From positions 1-64,000 of the forward strand of contig CAZWNY010000001.1 of assembly GCA_964635575.1 (NCBI GenBank): a stretch of 64,000 bases of DNA. Reading direction: 5' to 3'. Positions 26,711-33,493 of this stretch are shown here, piece by piece. A program made the position numbers and the translations under genes. The DNA comes from GCA-2733415 sp964635575 (GTDB lineage: Bacteria > Bacteroidota > Bacteroidia > Flavobacteriales > Flavobacteriaceae). The notes below the pieces were generated by a model. That model saw only the letters and a program-made list of their open reading frames with translations, did not search any database and was not told the DNA's origin. Numbering within the stretch: position 1 is the stretch's first letter; each line of letters starts with the position of its first letter.

Positions 26711-27340
26711 ATGCAAAAAAAAACACAAGAATTAGTAAATACAGGAGAAATGCTTCCGTTAATGGAAGAGTTTTATACCATACAAGGAGAAGGATATTAT
26801 AAAGGAACAGCTGCTTATTTTATACGAATTGGAGGTTGTGATGTAGGTTGTCATTGGTGTGATGTAAAAGAAAGTTGGAATGCAAAATTGCATCCGCCAA
26901 CACGCACTATGGAAATAGCAGAAAATGCTTTAAAACACTCAAAAACGGTAGTAGTAACAGGTGGTGAGCCATTAATGTGGAATATGAATCCACTAACGAC
27001 TGTGCTAAAAAATAACGGAGCAAAAACGCATATAGAAACTTCAGGTGCTTACCAATTATCAGGAAATTGGGATTGGATTTGTCTTTCTCCTAAAAAAACA
27101 AAACCTCCTCTACAAGAAATTTGTGATAAAGCACACGAACTTAAAATGATTATTTATAATAAAAATGATTTTAAGTTTGCAGAAGAGCAAGCAAAACGTG
27201 TACATAAAAATTGCATATTATTTATTCAACCTGAATGGAGTAAACGAGAAGAAATGATACCTGTAATGGTAGCCTATGTAATGAAAAATCCAAAATGGAA
27301 AATGTCTTTACAAACCCATAAATATATGAACATACCTTAA
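26711..27340 (+). CDS. queE: 7-carboxy-7-deazaguanine synthase
   Basis: Radical-SAM enzyme of queuosine biosynthesis: turns carboxy-tetrahydropterin into 7-carboxy-7-deazaguanine. 209 residues. The iron-sulfur ligands lie in GGCDVGCHWCDVKESW (Cys-X3-Cys-X2-Cys, about residues 38-45), preceded by MEEFYTIQGEGYYKGTAAYFIR; VVTGGEPLMW and HIETSGAY are SAM- and substrate-binding motifs. I use ATG 26711; the frame's TTG at 26699 lies inside the -7 element. No other queuosine gene is in the window. Confidence 0.94.
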   Translation: MQKKTQELVNTGEMLPLMEEFYTIQGEGYYKGTAAYFIRIGGCDVGCHWCDVKESWNAKLHPPTRTMEIAENALKHSKTVVVTGGEPLMWNMNPLTTVLKNNGAKTHIETSGAYQLSGNWDWICLSPKKTKPPLQEICDKAHELKMIIYNKNDFKFAEEQAKRVHKNCILFIQPEWSKREEMIPVMVAYVMKNPKWKMSLQTHKYMNIP

Positions 27341-27386
27341 ATTAATGGTGAAAAAGTAATTAAAATAAAAAATAACGGGTAAAATA

Positions 27387-27696
27387 ATGATAATGTGTTT
27401 GCTTTTTTTAAAGATATAGTAATGCGCAAGAAAAACTGGAACAACCAACCAGCTTTTTGTAATGTTAAAACAACAATTTGCAAATAAAAATGTACATAAT
27501 AGTGTTTGGAAAGATTTAGAGGAAATTAAACCAATTGCTTTGCAAAATGTAAAAAATTAGAATGATACAAACGTATAAAGCTCATTTTAATACGGAAAAC
27601 GTAACTGAAATGTTATCTTTATTATTTGTCAAAAGAAGAAAAAAAATGATAACGGATATTAAAAAAAATACGATTAATTTAAAAATAGTTTTTTAA
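27387..27696 (+). pseudogene. Decayed coding remnant, possibly a DUF2059-type secreted protein
   Basis: The 536-base gap between queE and the next gene contains broken coding pieces. A hydrophobic start (ATG 27387, MIMCLLFLKI-stop) is followed by AQEKLEQPTSFL-stop, then FANKNVHNSVWKDLEEIKPIALQ (27476 on), NVKN-stop, and in another frame MIQTYKAHFNTENVTEML; near the end LSKEEKK and KKMITDIKK lie in adjacent frames at an 8-A run. Joined, these read like one secreted protein with a DUF2059-like IQxYKxHFT..EM..Y.S..GKKM pattern. At least three stops or frameshifts are needed. No promoter element is obvious. Confidence 0.5.
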
Positions 27697-27864
27697 TATC
27701 GAAATATTCTTTAAACGTAGTACTTTGATTTAATCAAAAAATAACAAATAAGGATCTAATAATTAGTTGGTTATTTTAAAAAACCAGAATACGTATCTAA
27801 ATGTTATTGCATGCAAAACCTTAATATTTTAACAAAGTAATGCCAAGTATATCTGTTATAATGT

Positions 27865-27872
27865 TACCTTTG
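27865..27872 (+). promoter_or_regulatory. -7 element touching a start codon
   Basis: TACCTTTG ends 4 bases before the ATG at 27877. With the usual distance from -7 element to start site, the transcript would begin at or next to the ATG, i.e. leaderless. Confidence 0.6.
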
Positions 27873-27876
27873 TGCA

Positions 27877-28374
27877 ATGGAAAATTTTTTAAATGAACTA
27901 CCAAAATTATATAAAGATACCTATTTAGAAACAAAAAAATATTTTGTAAAGCTAAAAAAGTATCCTCCCAAAAATTTACATTATATCATGCAAGAATTGC
28001 ATGATGATGAGTTTTCACGTACCGATTGTTTAACCTGCGGTAATTGCTGTAAAACAACAAGTCCTATTTTTACCGAGAAAGATATTTTTAGAATTGCAAA
28101 ACATTTAAAAATGAAAGAACACGCGTTTACCGAAAAATATTTACGTGTAGATGAAGATAACTTTAAAGTACTAAAAGAAGCTCCGTGTACATTTTTAGCG
28201 TCAGATAACTATTGTTTAATTTATGATGTTCGCCCAAAAGCATGTAAAGAATATCCGCATACAAATAGAAGAAAATTTCAAACAATATTAGATTTAACGC
28301 ATGCAAACGTAGAGGTTTGTCCTGCGGTATATAATATTGTAGAGGAAATGAAAAAACGAATTAAAGTTCGATAA
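27877..28374 (+). CDS. YkgJ-family cysteine cluster protein
   Basis: 165 residues of the YkgJ/CxxCxxCC family, probably binding zinc or an iron-sulfur cluster. Cysteines: DCLTCGNCCKTTSP (about residues 50-58), APCTF, DNYCLIYDVRPKACKEYPHT and EVCPAVYN. The start MENFLNELPKLYKDTY fits flavobacterial homologues as I recall them. No membrane helix or signal, so cytoplasmic. Function unknown. Preceded by the decayed gene and followed by ubiE after 136 bases holding a weak A/T hairpin (28411-28451). Confidence 0.87.
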   Translation: MENFLNELPKLYKDTYLETKKYFVKLKKYPPKNLHYIMQELHDDEFSRTDCLTCGNCCKTTSPIFTEKDIFRIAKHLKMKEHAFTEKYLRVDEDNFKVLKEAPCTFLASDNYCLIYDVRPKACKEYPHTNRRKFQTILDLTHANVEVCPAVYNIVEEMKKRIKVR

Positions 28375-28488
28375 ACAGCAATTTAGTGTTTCTTTTAAGA
28401 GTCATAGATATAAATACTCAGAAAAATATTTTTTTGTTTTAAGAGTATTTTTTTGTTTTTTGACTTAACCTTCTTTGATTTAAAATTG

Positions 28489-28496
28489 TAGCTTTG
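28489..28496 (+). promoter_or_regulatory. -7 element of ubiE
   Basis: TAGCTTTG matches TAnnTTTG exactly, 14 bases before the ubiE ATG. The nearest TTG upstream (28460-28462) is 26 bases away, slightly too far. Confidence 0.55.
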
Positions 28497-28510
28497 AAAA
28501 AAAAAATAAA

Positions 28511-29242
28511 ATGTCTAAAAACATTACACCATATAAAAATTCTACATTAGGAAAAAAGGAACAAGTAACACAAATGTTTGACACTATTTCTGAAGAATAT
28601 GATACACTAAATAGAGTTATATCATTCGGGATAGATCAAAAATGGAGAAAAAAAGTGGTTGCTATTGTACATGCGATTCAACCACAAACTATTTTAGATA
28701 TTGCCACAGGTACAGGAGATTTGGTGCTGTTGTTTGCCGAAAAAACAGCCGCTCAAAAAATTGTTGGTTTAGATATTTCTGAAGGCATGTTAAATATAGG
28801 CAAACAAAAAGTGAAACATAAAAATTTACAAAACAGAGTGCAAATGATAGTTGGTGATTCTGAAAACCTTCCTTTTGAAGCAAATTCTTTTGATGCCATA
28901 ACGGTTTCCTTTGGGGTTCGTAACTTTGAAAATTTAGAAAAAGGATTGTCCGAAATTTTACGAGTTTTAAAACCAAGTGGAAAATTTGTAATTTTAGAAA
29001 CATCAATTCCTGAAAAATTTCCATTTAAACAAGGATATCTATTTCACTCAAAAATACTACTGCCATTAATAGGTACGCTTTTTTCTAAAGACAAAAAAGC
29101 GTACGAATATTTATCAGAATCAGCAGTAAATTTTCCGTATGGCAAAAATCTAAACAATATTTTACGAAAAGTAGGGTTTAAAGAGGTAGTTAATAACCCA
29201 CAAACTTTTGGAGTAGCATCAATTTACACCTCTTCAAAATAA
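28511..29242 (+). CDS. ubiE: Demethylmenaquinone methyltransferase
   Basis: SAM-dependent C-methylation of demethylmenaquinone, the last step of menaquinone synthesis (also called menG). 243 residues: MFDTISEEYDTLNRVISFGID, SAM motif I ILDIATGTGDLVLLF (about residues 58-72), LDISEGMLNIGKQK, and FDAITVSFGVRNFENLEKGL. Menaquinone is the expected respiratory quinone in Bacteroidota. porT follows 7 bases later, a known conserved neighbour in this phylum. Confidence 0.95.
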   Translation: MSKNITPYKNSTLGKKEQVTQMFDTISEEYDTLNRVISFGIDQKWRKKVVAIVHAIQPQTILDIATGTGDLVLLFAEKTAAQKIVGLDISEGMLNIGKQKVKHKNLQNRVQMIVGDSENLPFEANSFDAITVSFGVRNFENLEKGLSEILRVLKPSGKFVILETSIPEKFPFKQGYLFHSKILLPLIGTLFSKDKKAYEYLSESAVNFPYGKNLNNILRKVGFKEVVNNPQTFGVASIYTSSK

Positions 29243-29249
29243 ATATTTT

Positions 29250-29993
29250 ATGAATATCAAACAAATAATTACAATAGCAGTAATACTGATTAGTTTAAAA
29301 ACGGTTACTGCACAAGTTTTTTCAGATAATGTGATTCGTAACGGATCTCGTGCAGGAAGAGGTAATATTGATGACAAAGTAATTAGTTGGGGCTATTATT
29401 TAGGTTTTAATAATTTAGATTATAAATTTAAGTATCGAACCAATAACCATAAAGATATTGTAGTACATACAACTACAGGCTTCAATGTAGGGTTACTGGG
29501 TAATTTAAAAATAGGAAAACATTTTGATTTACGGATAGAACCTGGTTTAAGCTTTACAACACGTACTTTGCAATACCCTGAAAGTTATACCACATCAGAT
29601 TTTGACTTTACAAAAACCTCAAATTCGGAACGAGAAATACAATCTACCTATGTATACCTTCCGTTTTTATTAAAATGGAGTGCTAAACGTATTGGTAATT
29701 TTAAACCTTTTTTAATTGGAGGAATTTCTACTGAAATCGACTTATCGAGTAATGAAAAAAGTAGAGATGACAATTTTAGTGGGAAGTTCAGAACCAAAAC
29801 CCATCCAGGATTTTTAGAAATAGGTTTTGGGATTGATTTTTATTTGCACTATTTTAAAGTATCACCATCTATAAGAGGTGTATTTTCAATAGACGATGAA
29901 TTAGTTAGAGATGCAGAAGCTAATAGCCCATGGACAGGTAATATTAGTAGTATGCAAACTCGTGGATTCTTTTTTACAATTATGGTGCAATAG
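29250..29993 (+). CDS. porT: PorT, type IX secretion system outer-membrane protein
   Basis: 247-residue secreted beta-barrel, part of the type IX secretion and gliding machinery of Bacteroidota. Signal peptide MNIKQIITIAVILISLKTVTAQ, then an early Arg/Gly segment (NGSRAGRGNIDDKVISWG) and alternating amphipathic strands; FNVGLLGNLKIGKHFDLRIEPGL and FLIGGISTEIDLSSNEKSRDD are typical. The C-terminus RGFFFTIMVQ is the last strand. Location right after ubiE supports the call. Its last 14 bases overlap the convergent methyltransferase gene. Confidence 0.9.
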   Translation: MNIKQIITIAVILISLKTVTAQVFSDNVIRNGSRAGRGNIDDKVISWGYYLGFNNLDYKFKYRTNNHKDIVVHTTTGFNVGLLGNLKIGKHFDLRIEPGLSFTTRTLQYPESYTTSDFDFTKTSNSEREIQSTYVYLPFLLKWSAKRIGNFKPFLIGGISTEIDLSSNEKSRDDNFSGKFRTKTHPGFLEIGFGIDFYLHYFKVSPSIRGVFSIDDELVRDAEANSPWTGNISSMQTRGFFFTIMVQ

Positions 29994-30720
29994 TATTGCG
30001 TTTAAACTCACTTAATAAAATTGAAGTTGCCATAGCAACATTTAAACTTTCAGTTGCTTTTAGCATTCCAAAGCGAGGTATGCTAATACGTTGAGTAATT
30101 AGATTTTCAATATTTTCTGATATTCCATTAGCTTCATTGCCTAATATTAAAACACCATTTTTTAAAGTAGTTGATAAATTGTAAACGGTATCGCCGTTCA
30201 TAAAAGCACCATAAATAGGTATGTTTTTTTGTATGGATAAAAAACTAGCTAAGTTTGTATAATTAACAGCAACCCGAGTTAATGAACCCATCGTAGCCTG
30301 TATTGTTTTTTGGTTGTAACAATCTACCGTTTCAGTATTACAAATTAATTGAGCAATACCAAACCAGTCGCATAATCTAATAATAGTACCCAAATTACCA
30401 GGATCTTTAACGTTGTCTAAAGCAACTATTAAATTACGAGTATCTATTTCCTTTTCGGATACCATCTTAAAAACCGCTAATGCAGAATTGGTGTTTTTTA
30501 AAAAACTAATACGTTGCAGTTCTTTTTCGGTAATTAAAAATTGTTTACTACTAGTTACGTCATTAAAAAGTTGAGTAGTATATAAAAACTCTAAGGAATA
30601 TGAAGAGTTTAAAAACTCTGTAATTGTTTTTATACCTTCAACAATAAACAATTGATGTTGATTTCGATATTTTTTTTGACTTAAACTTGTTATTAATTTA
30701 ATTCTGCTTTTGCTTAACAT
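29980..30720 (-). CDS. TrmH/SpoU-family RNA 2'-O-methyltransferase
   Basis: 246 residues of the SPOUT class: an N-terminal substrate-binding domain (HQLFIVEGIKTITEFLNSS) and a C-terminal knot with motif 1 VALDNVKDPGNLGTIIRLCDWFG, motif 2 LILGNEANGIS and motif 3 IPRFGMLKATESLNVAMAT. Likely methylates a ribose in 23S rRNA or tRNA; the exact target cannot be read. The gene converges with porT (14-base overlap) and is divergent from tamL, whose -33 element lies within its first codons. Confidence 0.9.
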   Translation of the reverse strand: MLSKSRIKLITSLSQKKYRNQHQLFIVEGIKTITEFLNSSYSLEFLYTTQLFNDVTSSKQFLITEKELQRISFLKNTNSALAVFKMVSEKEIDTRNLIVALDNVKDPGNLGTIIRLCDWFGIAQLICNTETVDCYNQKTIQATMGSLTRVAVNYTNLASFLSIQKNIPIYGAFMNGDTVYNLSTTLKNGVLILGNEANGISENIENLITQRISIPRFGMLKATESLNVAMATSILLSEFKRNTIAP

Positions 30721-30738
30721 TTAAATAATGTATTTTTG
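30708..30738 (+). promoter_or_regulatory. Promoter of tamL
   Basis: TTTTG (30708-30712) and TATTTTTG (30731-30738) with an 18-base spacer, a full match to the consensus. It overlaps the first codons of the divergent methyltransferase gene, and its -7 element covers the first ATG (30728) of the tamL frame, which therefore cannot be the start. Confidence 0.75.
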
Positions 30739-30757
30739 GATTCTATTTCAACAACTA

Positions 30758-33301
30758 TTGAAACACTTTTTAGCAAAAATATCATTTATTATTGTAATAA
30801 CTACCTTTTTTACATCGTGTAGTGTTATAAAGCACCTAGAACCAAAACAACACATGCTTAAAAAAAATGATATTGTAGTAAACGGAGAAAAATCTAAAAA
30901 CAATACCGTTTACAATATCATAAAACCAAAACCTAATAAATTATTTTTAGGATTAACTCCATTTCGATTAAATGTTTACAATTTATCCAATAAAAATCCA
31001 GACTCTACATTTACTAAATGGTTGCAAAGAAAACCAAAAAGAGAACAACATTTAAACCGTTTACTATCCAAAAAACAAACCTATAGGTTGCGTACAGCAT
31101 ATTTAAAAATTAACGATTGGTTTCAAAAATCAGGAGAACCTTTAGCATTAATCGATTCGTTAAAAATTAATAAAAGTATTGACGAATTAAAAAAATATTA
31201 CGACTATAATGGTTGGCGAGATATAAATATTAATTATACCGTAGATTATCTAAAACGAAAAAGAGGAATAGTACATTACAATATAGAAGAAGGAACGCCA
31301 TATAAAATAGATTCCGTTTTAGAAACGATAGCTTCCAAAGCAGTAGATTCTATTTATCAAATACACAAAGGAAAATCATTTTTAAAAATAGGAGAGCAAT
31401 CTAAAGGAAAAAATATAGTAAACGATCGTAACCGAATTACTTCAGTTATGCGAAATAACGGTTTATTTACCTTCGAAAAAGAACAAATCATATACCACTA
31501 CAATCCAGATTCGATACAAAAAACAATTTCTTGGCGAGTAGAAATAAAAGATAGAAAAATAAGAACCCATGACGGCTATAAACTCATGCCATTTAAAGTA
31601 TATAAAATAAGTGAAGTAAACGTTTTTACAGATTATCAACTAAAAAATAAAGGAAAAAGCATAACAGATTCCACAACTTATTACAATCATAATTTTTACA
31701 GTTTTGGCAAACAACGTTTTAAAGCAAAAGCATTGTCGGACGTTATTGCAATACAAGTAGGTGATGTATATAAAGACATTGATAAATCAAAAACGTTAAA
31801 CCAATTGAATAACCTAAAAACTTTTAAATACCCCGACATAAAGTATTTATTAGATGAAAGAGATAGCACACAAACCAAATTAATTGCAAATATATTATTA
31901 ACACCAAAAAAGAAATTTGGATTAGGATATAGTTTAGATGCCTTGCAAAACAATATACAAAGCGCAGGGTTAGCATTTAGTACATCAGCATTCGCAAGAA
32001 ATGTATTTAGAAGAGCAGAAAATTTAGAGCTATCATTCAGAGGGTCAATTGGGGCATCAAGAGACCGATCAGACGAAGAAGATCGTTTTTTTGATGTAAG
32101 AGAAATAGGAGCCGATTTAAAACTATCTTTTCCACGTATATTTTTCCCTGTAAATACCAAAAAAATAATACCAAAAAAAATGATGCCAACAACACGTATT
32201 AGTATTGGAGCTAGTACACAAACTAATGTTGGGCTAGATAAAACCAACGTAACAGGGGCTTTAAATTACCAATGGTTTGCTACAAAAACAAATACCCATC
32301 GTATTGACTTGTTTAACGCACAATTTATTAGAAACCTAAATCCAAATAGATATTTTAGCGTATATAACAACGCTTTTTCTCGACTAAATACTATTGCAAT
32401 AAATACACTTTATACCGCTAACGATTTATCGAATCCAATCGGTGCAAATCAATTTATAAATGATGTTGTAAATAATAATTTAACAACAACAGTTTCAGCA
32501 TTAATTACTCCAGAAGAAACACAAGAAGTAAGAAACATTAACGAACGTAAAAATAGATTAACAGAAAATAACTTAATACTAACCACCAATTATTCTTTTG
32601 TAAGAAATACTAGAGAAGGTTTAATAGATAATTCTTTTTCAAGATTTGGTTTTAAAATAGCATTTGCAGGTAATACTTTAGCGACACTATCTAACTTGTT
32701 AAAATTAGAAAAAAACAATAATGATAAATACGAGTTATTTAATGTAGAGTATTCTCAATATGTGAAAACAGAAATAGATTTTGTAAAACACTGGAAATTA
32801 TCTAGAAGCAACACGTTTGCTGTCAGAAGTTTTTTAGGTGTTGCATTACCGTACGGAAACTCTAACTCCATACCGTTTTCTGAAAGTTTTTTTGCAGGAG
32901 GAAGTAATGATAACAGAGCTTGGGAAGCATATAGTTTAGGACCAGGTACTAGCAACGGAGACAATGAATTTAATGAAGCAAATATGAAAATTTCGTTAAA
33001 TGCCGAGTTTAGATATAATATTTTTGGCGATTTTAAAGGAGCATTTTTTATAGACGCAGGTAATATTTGGAATGTTTTAGACAACGAAGAAGATCAATCC
33101 TATATATTTAAAGGTATTTCTAGTTTAGGCGATTTAGCAGTTGGGTCAGGAGCAGGTTTGCGCTACGATTTTGGTTTTTTTGTACTCCGTTTTGATGTCG
33201 GTTTTAAAACCCATGAACCGTATGAAAAAAATAAAAAATGGATGCGTAATTATAATTTCCGAAACGCAACTTATAATTTCGGAATTAACTATCCGTTTTA
33301 A
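30758..33301 (+). CDS. tamL: TamL-type Omp85 outer-membrane lipoprotein
   Basis: BamA/TamA-superfamily barrel with a lipoprotein anchor, thought to work with TamB in envelope assembly. The frame runs from an ATG at 30728, but a promoter -7 element covers that ATG, so I start at TTG 30758: KHFLAKISFIIVITTFFTSC is then a clean lipoprotein signal. 847 residues: POTRA-like domains (about 40-420), then a 16-strand barrel beginning near KKKFGLGYSLDALQNN, with the Omp85 late motif FFAGGSNDNRAWEAYSLGPG and a terminal strand NATYNFGINYPF. Confidence 0.88.
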   Translation: MKHFLAKISFIIVITTFFTSCSVIKHLEPKQHMLKKNDIVVNGEKSKNNTVYNIIKPKPNKLFLGLTPFRLNVYNLSNKNPDSTFTKWLQRKPKREQHLNRLLSKKQTYRLRTAYLKINDWFQKSGEPLALIDSLKINKSIDELKKYYDYNGWRDININYTVDYLKRKRGIVHYNIEEGTPYKIDSVLETIASKAVDSIYQIHKGKSFLKIGEQSKGKNIVNDRNRITSVMRNNGLFTFEKEQIIYHYNPDSIQKTISWRVEIKDRKIRTHDGYKLMPFKVYKISEVNVFTDYQLKNKGKSITDSTTYYNHNFYSFGKQRFKAKALSDVIAIQVGDVYKDIDKSKTLNQLNNLKTFKYPDIKYLLDERDSTQTKLIANILLTPKKKFGLGYSLDALQNNIQSAGLAFSTSAFARNVFRRAENLELSFRGSIGASRDRSDEEDRFFDVREIGADLKLSFPRIFFPVNTKKIIPKKMMPTTRISIGASTQTNVGLDKTNVTGALNYQWFATKTNTHRIDLFNAQFIRNLNPNRYFSVYNNAFSRLNTIAINTLYTANDLSNPIGANQFINDVVNNNLTTTVSALITPEETQEVRNINERKNRLTENNLILTTNYSFVRNTREGLIDNSFSRFGFKIAFAGNTLATLSNLLKLEKNNNDKYELFNVEYSQYVKTEIDFVKHWKLSRSNTFAVRSFLGVALPYGNSNSIPFSESFFAGGSNDNRAWEAYSLGPGTSNGDNEFNEANMKISLNAEFRYNIFGDFKGAFFIDAGNIWNVLDNEEDQSYIFKGISSLGDLAVGSGAGLRYDFGFFVLRFDVGFKTHEPYEKNKKWMRNYNFRNATYNFGINYPF

Positions 33302-33493
33302 CGTTTAAAAACGGAGTTGTTTTTTAGATATTATAATCCGTAATTTCTATGAATTTTTTTAGGAATAACAAGTTTAAAAAAAACTATTGAATTTTTAAAA
33401 CAAGGTGTTTAATTTTAGAATGTCAATAATAATCAGTTTTTTTATAAGATCTCAAAAATTTATTTTACTTAACCAATTCGATTGTAAATTTTG

